Below are positions 1 through 13,200 of a stretch of 64,000 nucleotides of DNA, in pieces. The notes beneath the pieces are model-generated. The model saw only the letters and a program-made list of their open reading frames with translations, ran no database searches and was not told where the DNA came from. A program made the position numbers and the translations under genes. Source of the stretch: Bostrychus sinensis (taxonomy: Eukaryota > Chordata > Actinopteri > Gobiiformes > Eleotridae); contig CM036242.1 of NCBI GenBank assembly GCA_020698575.1, positions 7,510,624-7,574,623 on the forward strand, read 5' to 3'. Each line of letters begins with the position of its first letter. Position 1 is the stretch's first letter.

Positions 1-1238
1 CTACCAAGGGGAAATTTGTAACAGTACAATGACTACTTTACTAGAGAGTAATATGCGCTTTGGTAGAAGTCACTACATTCATTACAGTCTACAGTACACT
101 GGGTTACACTGTTGTTACATTGTAGTTCACAACAAAAAATGTAAAAAGAAGTCATCTGGTTTTTAAAGTTGAAAACATGGACCTGATTCAGCCTTCACAG
201 ACATGTATCAGTGTCAAATTTAAGTGTTACCAAAAGTGACTTAAAGTGAGGAAGTTTAAAACACATAGCTTCTGGATCAAACATAAAATAAAATTTAAAA
301 ATTGAAATTGAATTGAAAATGTTCTAAAATATTTTAATATTTATTTATTGCTTGTTGTTTATAAGCACAAGAGCTCCTTGTAAATGAAATGGTTTCCCCA
401 GTTAACAGGAGGTCAGGGGTTCAATTCCCAGAGAGGGCACCAAAAACACCAGCCACAGTACATCATGTGCCTGTCCTAATCCTGGATAAATGTCAGGAAG
501 GCCACTGAGTACCTTGTATTTGACACAGATATAGATCAATTTAAGCTTTAAATGAGTTTTTCAGACGTTTATTTGATATTGGTTTTGATTAAATTATGCA
601 TCTGGATTTAATTCCCAGAGGGAGGCGCAAAAAACATCAGCCACAATACTGTACGCGAAACGGCTGAGTCAAGAAGGGCCTTCGGAAAATAAAAACCTAT
701 AATTTGAAGAGAAAAGATGAAATTCAAATTGTTTAGTGTTGTTTTTTTTTAATTGGGTGACCCAGGAAGTTGATGCACTTAAACTGCACAAATTCCAAAA
801 GCCAAGTGTTATTTTTTGTATAAATTTTGTTGTATTTTTCTAATTTTAATTCCAAACTGAACATCAAATAAACAAACGATACACAGATTTTCTAAGGCCA
901 CAGTCAAACATAAAATGCGTTTGTCCAGCAGGTACATAAACACCCAAAGTGCCAGGACGCCGCTCTCAGGTCTAAGCCGGTCTACCAAAAGAAATGTACA
1001 TCAGCGCAAACTGGAATGAAAAACTCATCTATTTCTACTCCTTGGAGGCTCTCCTGCTCTCATTCTAAATCCCCATCAGTCTCTGGGTGGTTTTCCTCAC
1101 AGTGTTTACAGATGAGGATGCAGCGTCAATGTCTAATTACTCCTGGAAACCTCCGCCAGTCTCCAACACTTGCTTAAAACTCCCCCCCAGTGCACGACAA
1201 ACTAAAGAAACTATGGGCTACGTGGCGTGTGAGTGATG
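1..1238. other. cd151 3' UTR and downstream DNA
   Basis: No gene is seen. The part next to the stop is probably 3' UTR. At 400-470 and 598-650 two similar segments (GGTTCAATTCCC-like box B, then caccagccacagta / catcagccacaata) look like decayed tRNA-derived SINE fragments. Confidence 0.35.
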
Positions 1239-1298
1239 TTAGTACGGCTCCACCTTCAGGCTCCGGTAAAGGCAGCAGGTGAACACCATCCCGATCAC
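1239..1298 (-). CDS. cd151: cd151 last coding exon (TM4 end, C-tail, stop)
   Basis: Nineteen codons and TAA (1239-1241). It encodes the end of TM4, the palmitoylation-type CC pair and the tail LYRSLKVEPY with a Yxx-hydrophobic endocytosis motif. Confidence 0.95.
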   Translation of the reverse strand: MIGMVFTCCLYRSLKVEPY

Positions 1299-4200
1299 CT
1301 GCACAAGGCCAACGTGTTACACAAATACGTTCATGATTTAATGAGAAGACTGATGTAAAAAGAGACGCTTACCTGTACACATGCAATACCGATACCCACT
1401 GCCCCGATGATCTTCAGATGATCCAGGATAAATTTTTCCAGTTTGGTGATGCAGCCGCCCTACAATCAAAACAAAATGGACGCTTTAAAACTAGACTGAA
1501 AGTGGAATAAAATATATAACAGCAGTTTTTGCTATAATAAGCTGGACTGAACCAGATTCATTCTTTGTGCAGAGCAGAGGGAACATTGATGTTTTCTGAG
1601 TCCAACAGTTCTGCTCTATTGTATTGATCACTAATTCAATTCTAATTGATCAGAGGAGAAACTCATCTATTAATGTGTGAGAAAAGAATGTTTCCCAAAC
1701 ATGTTTTTAGAATCTGTGCAAAATTGTGAATCACTATTGTCTCTAGATGATGTCCAACTCCATAAAGGGAGCTCCTGGACGTTAAATTACAATGATGACT
1801 ATTTTATTTAAAGCTGAAAACATTTTTTGTGCTTTTCTTATAATGTTTAAACTAAAGAAAACCAGGCTTTTGGCAAATTCTAGCATATTTTACAGTTATA
1901 CACTTAATTTGCCTGGAAAATCCAGACTGATGTCTCTGTGTTATTCTACAGAGAAATATCAGTCTGGTCACCGCCGTCCGCAGTGGTTTACTCAAATCCC
2001 AACCGTACCGTGCATTTTGATTGGTTTATTTAAGTCACGTGTTCTTCGCGAGCAGCGTCACTCGTACGCGTCTCCTCACCGACAACAATCAAGATGGCGC
2101 ACCGAGGAGCGAGAGTTTGTTTCATTCAGCGTATGGTACGGTAATGTTGAAATAACACTTTCTTGTCGCTTTGTTAACGTCACGTCCGCCATTTTCTGAT
2201 TGGCTAACTCCGCTGACCGTTAACTCAGGTTTGCTCCGCCCTAGAAATTGAATTGATGAGTCTGGAAATTCCAGGCAAACACTTAATATGCAAAATATGC
2301 ACAGTTTGAATGAATACTGTCCAAATGAATGAATAAATAAATAAATAAAAGTTGTTTTTATACATCCTTCATAATCTGGAACATCCCCAATTTTCCACTT
2401 TCCACTCAGTACAAATAGATCTGATGGTGATTTGTCCTTGACTTGCGTTTTGTTTTCTAGAGCTTTAAATGTTTATTTTTCCAACTAATGCACAGTGTGT
2501 TATTTCGACAACTGGCTGAACTGAATACTGCAAACTTATGTTTAAATATGCATCAGCTGCTGTTCTTATGTCTAAAATGTCTTGTTGTGAAGTGTGACCC
2601 TGTGTCCTCTCTGCAGTGGCCTCACCTCGACCTTGTAGATGTTGGAGGGGTGGTCCCTGCGCCCACACAGCGCAGTGGGGGTCTTACAGCAGCTGTCTGG
2701 AACCATCCTGCCGTCGGCGGAGCTGGAGCGGATCCACTCGCTGGCCTCCCAGTCTGAGGAACTGTTGCTCCCACAGCACTTGAACTAGCACAACAAAAAA
2801 ATACACTTCAGCTCCAAAGTATTTTCAATGCAAATATGTTACATCACAAGAAAAATGCCTAGTTATTGGAAGTACTCAGCACAGAATGTTCCAGCAGAAA
2901 GATTTAAAGTAAAAAACTTTGGGTTTTAAGGACTTTGTGTCAGTTCTTTAAGTGCTGTCAGCCGGTGCAGCGGAGGGTGCACACCGGTCCATCATGCTTA
3001 GCTCAAGTCAAAAGGACTTGGATTGGATATATGCTGCCTGGGCCCATCACTAAAATCACTAATCTGATGGGATAACCGCTCCGACAGCCGAGAGCGCTGA
3101 CACATGTGAGGCCATGTGACAAACTTGTGTTGAGTTTGAGGACAGGTAAAAGAAAATCCACTCTGGACAATGGCTCATGGATACACAACAAACTGGATTA
3201 TGTGAGAATGTTTTATGTGTGCAATTAAGGAATCAACCTGGATATTATGCATGTTTACAAAATACAGTCCCTACATTGTACTTCTGTTCTAAAAGCCTAG
3301 TACACAGAGTATTAGTGCAAACTGGAGCAGTCTGTTCTCTCAGAAGTCAAGGTTGTTGACTTAGGTTGAACCGTTCTATTTTAACCTCACAAGAAAGTGG
3401 TGATACTGTTTGACATCTCTTGAAGCTGAATGGTAAGGAAAGATTTCACATTAAACAATATATTTGGCTAATGACACAGTATCTTTTATTATCCACTACC
3501 AGTCAACCACCCCAGTTTTTCCACTTTTATATTGAAATTTCAATGTTCCTTTGTAAATGAGAGCACAGAACAATAAAACAATTGAAATTAAAAAAGGAAG
3601 CATGGAATCATAAATTAAAATGGATTCTAAACTAAGTGGCCACCTTTGGCAGATACAGTACACCACATGAACTCACTCATGGCATTCTTTCTACAATGTT
3701 CTTCAGAAAGCTCTTCCCAACTCTGTAGCAGAAGTTCCCATAAATGTGTGGCACTTGGCACTAGGTTGCATTGCGTCCATCTTCTGTCCAGTTCACCCCA
3801 AACCAGCTCAATAAGATTTAAGTCTAGAGCCTGTTCTGGCCACTCCAAGTTTTTAAGCTTGCATCTTGTCCCGGCATAGCTTGGACTCATGTTTTGGGTC
3901 ATTATTATCTCTGTATGAACCACTGACCAACTGGAAGCACACCAGAGGGTACAGCATGGTTCTGCAGAACGCTGTGGTAGCTTTTCAGCTTTCGAGTAAG
4001 CTTCATTTTACCTTTTTTACCTGACAGTTCATCACTTACCTTAGTACAATTTGAAGCTAGTAATGGGACCTGAACTGCTTAAATTCCAATAAAAACACCT
4101 GAAAAAGTGGGGTGTTCTAAAACTTTTGACCGGCGGTATATATTCAGCCAAAAACAATGTACCAAATTCCTTTTTTATTGTGTATTCTTTCGACTCATGA

Positions 4201-7200
4201 TGATACAACATAAACATAGATGCATGCAGTGTGGTTGCCATGACTACACACATACCTCCTGTTGCAGCTTGTCCACTGCTCTGGTGATGTGTTCATGTGA
4301 GCTCCTCTCATACTTCTGGATCATGGTGTCCCTCAGGCTCTGCTTCAGCTCCGCATTCAGCTAAAACGCACACATTCGAGTCACAATGTCAGCTCACAAT
4401 AAACCAAACAAGCTAGGGCGCCATAGAATTAGGAATCAGCAACCAGACAGACACATTCACTTTCTCTGCAAAGTGGTACCGCTACTGTTCTTCTGCCCAG
4501 AACAATCCTACCTGACCATAAGTTTATTGAAAATCTGACTGCTATTTAAATGCATTGTTTTTTTACAGTTACTGAATTAGGAATGTGTTATAATAACTTT
4601 GTTGTTGTTTTCATCTTGTGAAGTGCTCCGAGTGCTTCTAGCTTCTAAGTAAATTAGCCAAGTTTATTAGCATTTATTGCTACAGGGTTTAATGTTCACC
4701 TGTTTGTAGTGAATTTCCAGTGGTGTTACAGAAAAAGTCATTCACTACAGTTTCATCATTCTTGTCCTAAATTATTCAACATGTCTGTTGTTCTAACTTA
4801 ATAAATATATCCCTATCCCATACTAAAGGAACTCTTAACATTGAGTATTTTGAAAATTACAGCGCTCACACCACAGGACACCAAACAGATGTTGCAAATA
4901 AATAAAATTTTACTAAATTTAATAATAAAATTAGAATTCCTTTTGACATTTATCTCACAGCTTTAACTCCAGAGGTCACTCTGGTTTATAAATGATAGAT
5001 GGGGTCCTGTATGTTTTGTTGCGACTGCTGGTTAAAAAGCTGGATCTTTGTTGTCACACGGCAGGACATTTTGATTACAAGACTAAATTGGTTTGAATTA
5101 CACTGGTCTACAGCAAAATGCTTGAACTTTTTCTTGGATTAGGACACTAATAAAGAAAAAGTAAGTGAGAAGTGCAGATTGGCTATAGTTTCCAAGAAAC
5201 AGTATTGGGTCAAAACAGGAAATTTATGCAAAATAAGGCAAAAACAGTAGTTTATCAGAAGGTACAGTGTCTACAAGCAACCAGTTCTATCTGAAAGCTG
5301 CACATTCAATACATTCATTTTAATATGTCTAGAGTTTTGACATAAAATGTTTTGTTTTTATTTGCAGAAATCTCTCTCTTGGAAGTGGACAAAATGCATG
5401 CATGTAGAGAAATTAAATAGTTTCAAAATATAAATATAATCTTTAAGCAAAAATGCCTAAATCTATTGTATAAACAGATGTGATTTTGATGTGAAACAAT
5501 ATCATTAAATATCTTGAATACATAGCTAACAGCACAGTTATCAATTGATTTTCAGTTCATCTTATCAAAATAAATGAGATTTAGCCACTTTTATCTCGGA
5601 AGCAGATCGAGTCCAAAAATTTGTAGACCAGTGTTATTATTGTAGGATTCATGTGCAGTAAAAAGTTGCTGTTTTCACTCAAGTGACTTATTCTGGAAAT
5701 GTTTGTATTCTGTATTGAAAATGTTAGAGTTACACTGCAGGACATTTTACAGGTTATTGTTAAAATACTGAAAATAACACACCACTTCTTTCTAAAACAG
5801 TATATATTTTGTTGTATAGTATTCCCCATTTTGCACTGCTGAAGAGGAAACTAATCATTTAGCAAATCATTTCGACTGATTACAAAAAGAAGTCGGCATC
5901 ACGTCAAGCTCCCCGCTGCAAACCCGGCGAGCGTTTCTAACAACACAGTAATATTCGAGAGCGGATGCACGGGGAAGTCACTGTGCCTATTCCCAGAGCA
6001 GCGGCAGACAGCGCGTACCGGAGTCGCCGGTCTGGGGGCTCAGTTTCCATGGCAACGGGCCAGCTGGGAGCGCACCGCAAATCAAAGCGTGAAGGAGATA
6101 TCAGGGGATGGAATGATTAGAAAAAGAGCGGGGCCGAGGCAGATGAAAGGAGGCGGAGGGGAGGATGGAGGGAGTGAGAGGAGGTGAGGATAGAGGCGTG
6201 TTGTTTTGAATGGACCTGTTGACAGCGCGGATACACACTGCAGCACGGGAGAGGGGAAAAAAAAAAAAAAAGAGCACGACTCCTGGAGAAGAATGGGCAG
6301 GTGAGGAAGGAAGCGTTATGTAACAAAATGAAACAATAATGAAGCTTTAATTTGTATTATAGGCCTGAGCAATAAAAGAATCGCATTTGTGGCATTCTCA
6401 ACTAACAGCAGAATTGACAATGCAAAATTAAGGCTCTGCTATATGAAGATATTGCCATGATGAAAAATTAATGATGATGGCTGTAGTCAATTTGCTTGAT
6501 ATTGGTCCAAGGAGAGAGGCCAGACAAAACACACTCCCTTTGTTGGGTTGAATTACAGAAAGACCAACAACAGCACATGGTCTGGAGAGCTGTCGTGTAG
6601 CGTCTATGCTTTATCCTGAGATCAGTTAATAGTTGCAGGTTATTTTTGATAATATTTCGCTAGCCCTACACCTCAGAGTGTTTAATGTGTCTGTGCTGGT
6701 ATTCTGTAGACATTCAAGATGGTTTTTGGAGAGTCTACTACAATTTTGCAAACTTATCCAGCCTCTCTCCTGTGAATAACTGCCAAGGTGTATCTTGGTT
6801 TGCTTGAAAAGAATCTCCTTATCTCCTTATACTCTCTCCCAGCAGCAGCTATGGAGTCTGCAGTGAGCAGTTAAAAATGAAATTAACAAAGTAACATAAG
6901 GGCATAGATGATCCATTACAAAATGCAGGATAAATTTGTTGTGTTGATTTAGTATTTAGGTCTTGGCTAAGCAGTTAACACAAAGAAACTCTCTTTGTCA
7001 ACTCAATGCAATCCCCAGTTCTGTCAAGCTCAGCAATGTCCTCTAGGTCTATAGGACACTGTAATTATTCTAAAGACAATGGACCTGTCGAGACATTTAC
7101 ATATAATGAGTTTGTTTTTTGTAACAATCCACATTATCATAGTGTTACGTTTGCAAAATTCTGTTAATTTTTTATGTTGAAAATGTTCATGTGGATGGAG

Positions 7201-10200
7201 GCATACTGGACACAAATTCTAGCAAAAGAATAGCTCTCATTATTTGCAAAAAGCATTCAGTTTAAGGCTGTATAAAGTTCTCTTGTTTATTTTCCCTTCT
7301 GAGTGCAGTGCAGATGTGCACACAGAAGTATAATATAAAGTGTTTTTTAGATACTGGCATTAAATGTCAGTTGCAATGATATTCTATTTTTTGACTTGAA
7401 GTTGTTGCACATTTTTCAATTGATTATTATAAAGACATTTTAAATATACAAAAACATTTCAAGATATTGTAACAATATTTAAAAAGGAAAAAAGATTTGA
7501 GCAATTTCTCATTGTCTTATATTTATTTTTACATATGTACGTTCTAACAGTTCTTCAGATAATGGGGAACTTTATGGACTCGAGTCTTTGTGTGAGTTTT
7601 TGAATGAATGGAAATAAACTTTTTTTTTTAATTTATTTATATTTATTTATTAGGCAATTAAAAGCTGTCCTTTAAAGGGGAAAAAACAGTGGCACAACAA
7701 CCAGATTTAAGGCAAATAAACTTGAATATCTGTGCTATTGCTCAGGCGTAATATCATTCAAATCAGGACAGCCATGGACCTTGACTTGCATTCATTCGGG
7801 AATAAAAAATAAACTGTACTGAAACAACTTAGACTTTCTGAAAAGCAGAATAAAGATGGCTAGACCGCACAGTAAACTTTGACTGGTTGAAATATAAAAA
7901 TTATTAAAATTTCTCGTAAATATGATGAGATGAAGTAAGCCTGCTGAATTTAGACTGAAAACCTTCACCTGCCACACTCCTGCAGTCTTCATCAGGGGCA
8001 GAAAATGCTGATCAGAGTCTTTCTTATACTTTTTAAACATATTTGGCTTTGATATTTGGGCATTAGGCAAGTAAAATAGAAATGTGTCAACTCTAAAAGG
8101 GGCTTGAGTCATTTTTTTTGGGGGGGGGGATATTTCTAAATTTTCCAGGTTAACTTGGTAAGTTTCTGTAAATTTACTGGAAATAATCCACCGCTTTGCA
8201 ACCCCACAATTTTCTGTGATAATACTTAGATTTTGATATGCTTAAATTTGTATTAATCAAAGGGTTCAGAATACCCTTTCTGCTGGTAAACCATACAGTG
8301 AGTGCAATTTATTTGTGAGTAAAGAAATATCCAACTTCACACCACCTTCTACCAAGCTTATAAATCTTAACCATATTTCTAAACCTCAGCTGACCACCAC
8401 TGGTTAAAAACAATCTCTACCCTGAAAGTGAGAACAAGTGAACTGAATTTTTAATCCCTAAAGTGACAATAGCACCGTGCATAAATCAGATTCCTATACT
8501 AGAAACCTTTGACGTGCCTACAGAAGTCTACAGAAGAGAAGAAGGAAGTGCTCATGTTTCCAGGAGCTGTGTTTTATGAATGAGCGCTAACACAGAGGGT
8601 CTCAGAGCTCATCAAAACATGACAAAAGCACAGTGCTGGAGTATTAATATTGCACTCTAAATTCCATTTGCCACTGGTAGATGTAAAAGCTGCTCTGCCA
8701 TTGCTCCAGCCTCGAGCCTGAAGGATTTGTTATGTACATGTTAGAGCTATAGCGGGAAGCTTAGCAGCAGTCTATAACAGTCACATTAAAAAAAAAAAGT
8801 GTTAGATCAGTGTTTCTCAACTGGGACCCAACGATTTTCTGGCTTATCATTTTAGGACCCACTTTGCATATTCTACAATCCGTCTCACTTAAAGGAACAG
8901 TAAGGTTTTTCAGCTTTCCTCCTCGCTCTTATTTATTCACATTTTCTTTTGTTTAATGTCAGATTACTGCTTTGTTCTGTCTTCTATGCTGTTTTGTTAT
9001 GTAAGCAGAATTAGCCAGCACCAGAATTGCTATATTTCCAGTGGGATTTGCCGCATTACACCAATGTACGAAGACGCGCATGAGACAGTGTCCCTGACCT
9101 GAATGGGACCCCTTTGTTTTGAGCATGTGGTCAAGAAATTCAATCCCTGTTAGGGCTGAGCAATATGGCTAAAAACTAAAATCTAGATTTGTTTTAAATT
9201 CTCTACCAATTTATGATTGAATTTGATTGTTTCTTGTTGACATAAAAACCTATTTAAGTGTAGGTTTACTGCAGACAGCAGCAAAAGTGCATTACTCTAA
9301 CAGTGACATAAAAGTCTTTTTAGCTTTAGCTCTTTCTGCTTCTAAAGAACAGACCTATTATCATTTATACATCGTACCAGACCTATGAAAAGACGCTAAC
9401 TCCAGAGCATGTGGCTAATTAGCATACATAAACAAAGATAGGTTAAGTTACCACTGCTGCGGCACATTACACTACGCTGTTTGTTTTAGCCAAACTGCTG
9501 CCCCATCTAAATCAGGACATTACAAAGATAAAAAGATGCCTTTCTCTGAGATTATTAGTGTTTTTAGCATCTGCAGAGTTTCCACAGTCACTATTTAAGC
9601 TGCTCTGGACCTAGCAGTAGCATTAGCTACAGGAAACAGTGCAGCACTTGGAGAACACTAATTTTTGCTAAATTTGTTTTTACAATTTGGCTATTTTTGA
9701 CATTTAAAAACGCAATTTAATCAATTTAATTTGATTTATCACCCAGCCCTAATCCCTGCTCTTGTTCCCTCTTTGTCACAAAGGCTTTATAAAATCCAGA
9801 TCAGGTCTCAGAGATGACGCCTATTATGCTGCTATTGACTGAATAATTAGATTTCCTTAATTACAAAAACAAAAAATCTCAAGTAGCACATCTTTAACCT
9901 CATAAAAACTTAGAACACAATCTAACTCTCATACAGTATGTCACTAAAACTATGTTGGATGTTTATGTTTCATTGAAGAGTAGCTTACCTGCTGGTAATA
10001 AATGTAAGCCAGGACTCCAGCCAGAACCTCCAACAGGAAGATACACAGCAGTAGGACAAAGTACTGCAAACACAAAGAACATTCTGTTAGTGAAGAACAG
10101 AGCTAAATCTCACATAAGCAGCAGTTATTGCTATGCACCTTAATCAACATTTTTATGATAAATGGGCCTGTGGAATACAGATTTATTCTCAGTAAAAACA

Positions 10201-13200
10201 ACAACATGCACAGTATACATTTGGACTGCTACCACTGCAATAAATTCTGTGAGGCAAAAGCAGCAGCACTGCTCTGTAATGTACAGAACAAGAAACCCTC
10301 CACGAATGTATCTTTTACAAAATATGTTGTTCAGTCTTTTGGTAATGGAGTGTTTTCTAACTGCAAAACAGAATACTAGGATTTGTCTATTAAATCATAA
10401 TCCTATAGACCCTTCCACGAGTGATGTTTTCAGATAAGTTGTGCACACAGACAATTTGCATTCTTTCTCATTAATAATTACAGGGAGCAAATGAAAAGCA
10501 GGCAGAAATGAGCAGTTGTTGATATATTTGTTAAAAATTACTTTGCACCCAGATCTCATAGTCCATTCCAATTGCTACAGTGAAATTACTAAAGAGGGAT
10601 TAGTGGCGATTGATGGATTAAATCTGAGAGAAACACTGAAAAAATTGTGTATTCTGAGACATTTCTGTAAATACTTGTCCAGCATAACATTAAAATTAAG
10701 AAACATATCTTGGGAAGCCTTTAGCTTATATGCTAATTATAAATGCTAATTGTTAGTTAATGTTTTCAAACCCGGCTCTGGCATTACTTACATGTGGTCT
10801 TTGGTATTCATAATTTGCAATATTTGGTGACAAAGGCTAAATATATAGAAAATGCAAACATGAAAAGGGTCTATTTGTTTAATTTATGCTGAGGGAGGCT
10901 TTGGGCAAAATTATACCACATACAACTACATTCTCCCTAAAAAACTGGTAATTTTACTGTAGGCCATCACAGACTGTGCTCTTTGTTTGGGGTTTCTGGA
11001 GAGCAGGCTCATGGGAGGAACAGGCAGATTATTCTGAATTAAAGACACAGGGAGATCAGATCTAGCCAGGACTGAGACCAAACCCTTGGGGTCTGGAGTT
11101 ATCAGAGGGACCAGAACACTGAAGGGGACTTGATGATACAGACGGGCTGATTAGATCTCTAGAGGCTCAAAGCATGTTGATGTTGTGGCAAAATGTTTTG
11201 GACCACTGAACTCCTCAGTATAGTTTTAAAGAAGCTTTTAGTGGAACTTAATGTGGTTGTTCCTCTGCTGTTTTGCCAAGGACACAAATGTCACTCTATT
11301 TTGAGAAATAAAGCAGACTAAAAGGACAATACCCAAAATGAACCCATCTTCATAAGTCTAGGTTCAACTAAAGTTATACAGTTGCAATCAGAAATATTCA
11401 ACCCCCAAAGATTTTAAGGATTTGCCAATTAAAGATTATTCATGAAGATCCTGGGACGTCCTGGAGTGGCCTTCTCAGTGTCCAGATTTAAATCCCATTG
11501 AAAGTCTTTGCTGGGATTTAAAGAAGACAGTTGCAGCACAGAGGCCATCAAATATCACTGAGCTAGGTTTTGCAGGTGAAGAATAGACAAAGTTTCCAGT
11601 GGAGAGGTGTCAGAAGCTTGATAGCAATCTCCGAAAACGTTTGTTAGAAGTTATAACATTTAAAGGATGCTCCACAAAGTCCTGAAGCTAAGGTCTAAAC
11701 ACTGCCCATGGGCCTGTGTTTAGAGTCACATTTTTCATCTGAACTTCTTAGTCAACTTCATTGTTAGAAATTATCTCACCAGTTTTTCCTTTTCAGTCAG
11801 TCCTTGTGCCCCATTTATGTTCCATCAGTGAAACAGCAAGCTACTGTCTATTCTTATGCATAAAATAAAAGTTGAACAGCTCCAAAAAAGAAAAAAAAAA
11901 AGAAAAAATCTGAATGCACTGCTGTTTTTAAATGCTGAGACTGTGGCTATTGCGCCGCCCTAAATGTGCAATGACATCTGGGTCAGAGGTAGAAGTGCCT
12001 GCCCTGGCCTTGCAGAGTACAGTAAAACTTTAATGTCCCTTTGGAGCAATTTGCTTTGGAGACAGAACTAAAGTGAACTGTGAATAATACATCAGGAGTG
12101 AGCAGGATCCAAATCTCCCACACTGTCAACATGAATCATGCGGACCAGGCACAATCCAATGGCTTACATTATTAAACTATCTAATACCAAAGGACAAAAC
12201 ACATTTTGAATCTATTATTGGTGTCTTTGGAAAACTATACCACTACGTCTGGGGAAGCAGTGATGGGAATTCTAATGAAAACTAAACAAGGGCAACAAAG
12301 GCAAAAAAGGCAGTTTTAGTTGTGTTCAAAAAAGGTTTCTGGTACTGTCTTAATCACCTCATACGAAATTGTAAAAAATTACTTAATTGAAGCTTGGACC
12401 ACCTGCTTAGAGAGAGGCCAGATGCCCTTGTTAGGTGTTGGTCTACACTTTGTCAACATGACATTAATTATGTTAGAATTAATTAAAAAGAATAGAGGTT
12501 GACCAATATAGTTGTGCATTTTTTAGTCAATTGGCCGATTCTTGCACTTTAATGCAGATTTTTGGACAGGCACATGTCCAGACAACCATGTGACTGAAGG
12601 ACCCCAGCATCACCAACCATTTTGTAGGAGTTTGGGCTCTTACTCTGCAGATCATAGGAAACATCCAAAATTGCTTTATCTCGGCTCAAAAAAAGATTTT
12701 GCTAATTTCTCTGGCACAGAACCTCATAGAAAAACAAATCAAAATGTATTTAGTAGCTCTCCCCAAGCTCTACTTGCACAGCAAGTTTGACTGAGATTGC
12801 CTCATTGTTTTCTCAAAAAAGTCAGCTTTACCTGTTCTCACTGTCACAGTCTAACATTTTATTTAAGCATTACTAAAACAAATGACTTTATTATTATATC
12901 ACTTCTTTAATAAAATAAAGAAAATCGGATATCAATCCAAAAAATCTGCAGTGTTTAATTAACACTATCTATCTAACTTTTAAAAACTGGTATTGGCCTT
13001 AGAAAAACCGATATTGGTCGACCTCTACAAGAAACAAACTAATGTTTCCAAAAGTCAGCCTGACATTTATTAATATGAAGTATTTAGAAATGCCAAGTGC
13101 TTAGAAGTGCAGTGCTGCCTTCTGCAGTCCTGGCAGAATTCTTGATTACTTTTGGATCACATGTGACTGTGAAAACTGTCCATCACTATGGCACGATTAT

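Noticed and set aside
1792..2199. 135-codon plus-strand frame
   Set aside because: Runs through intron DNA into a MITE; no homology seen and it opposes cd151.
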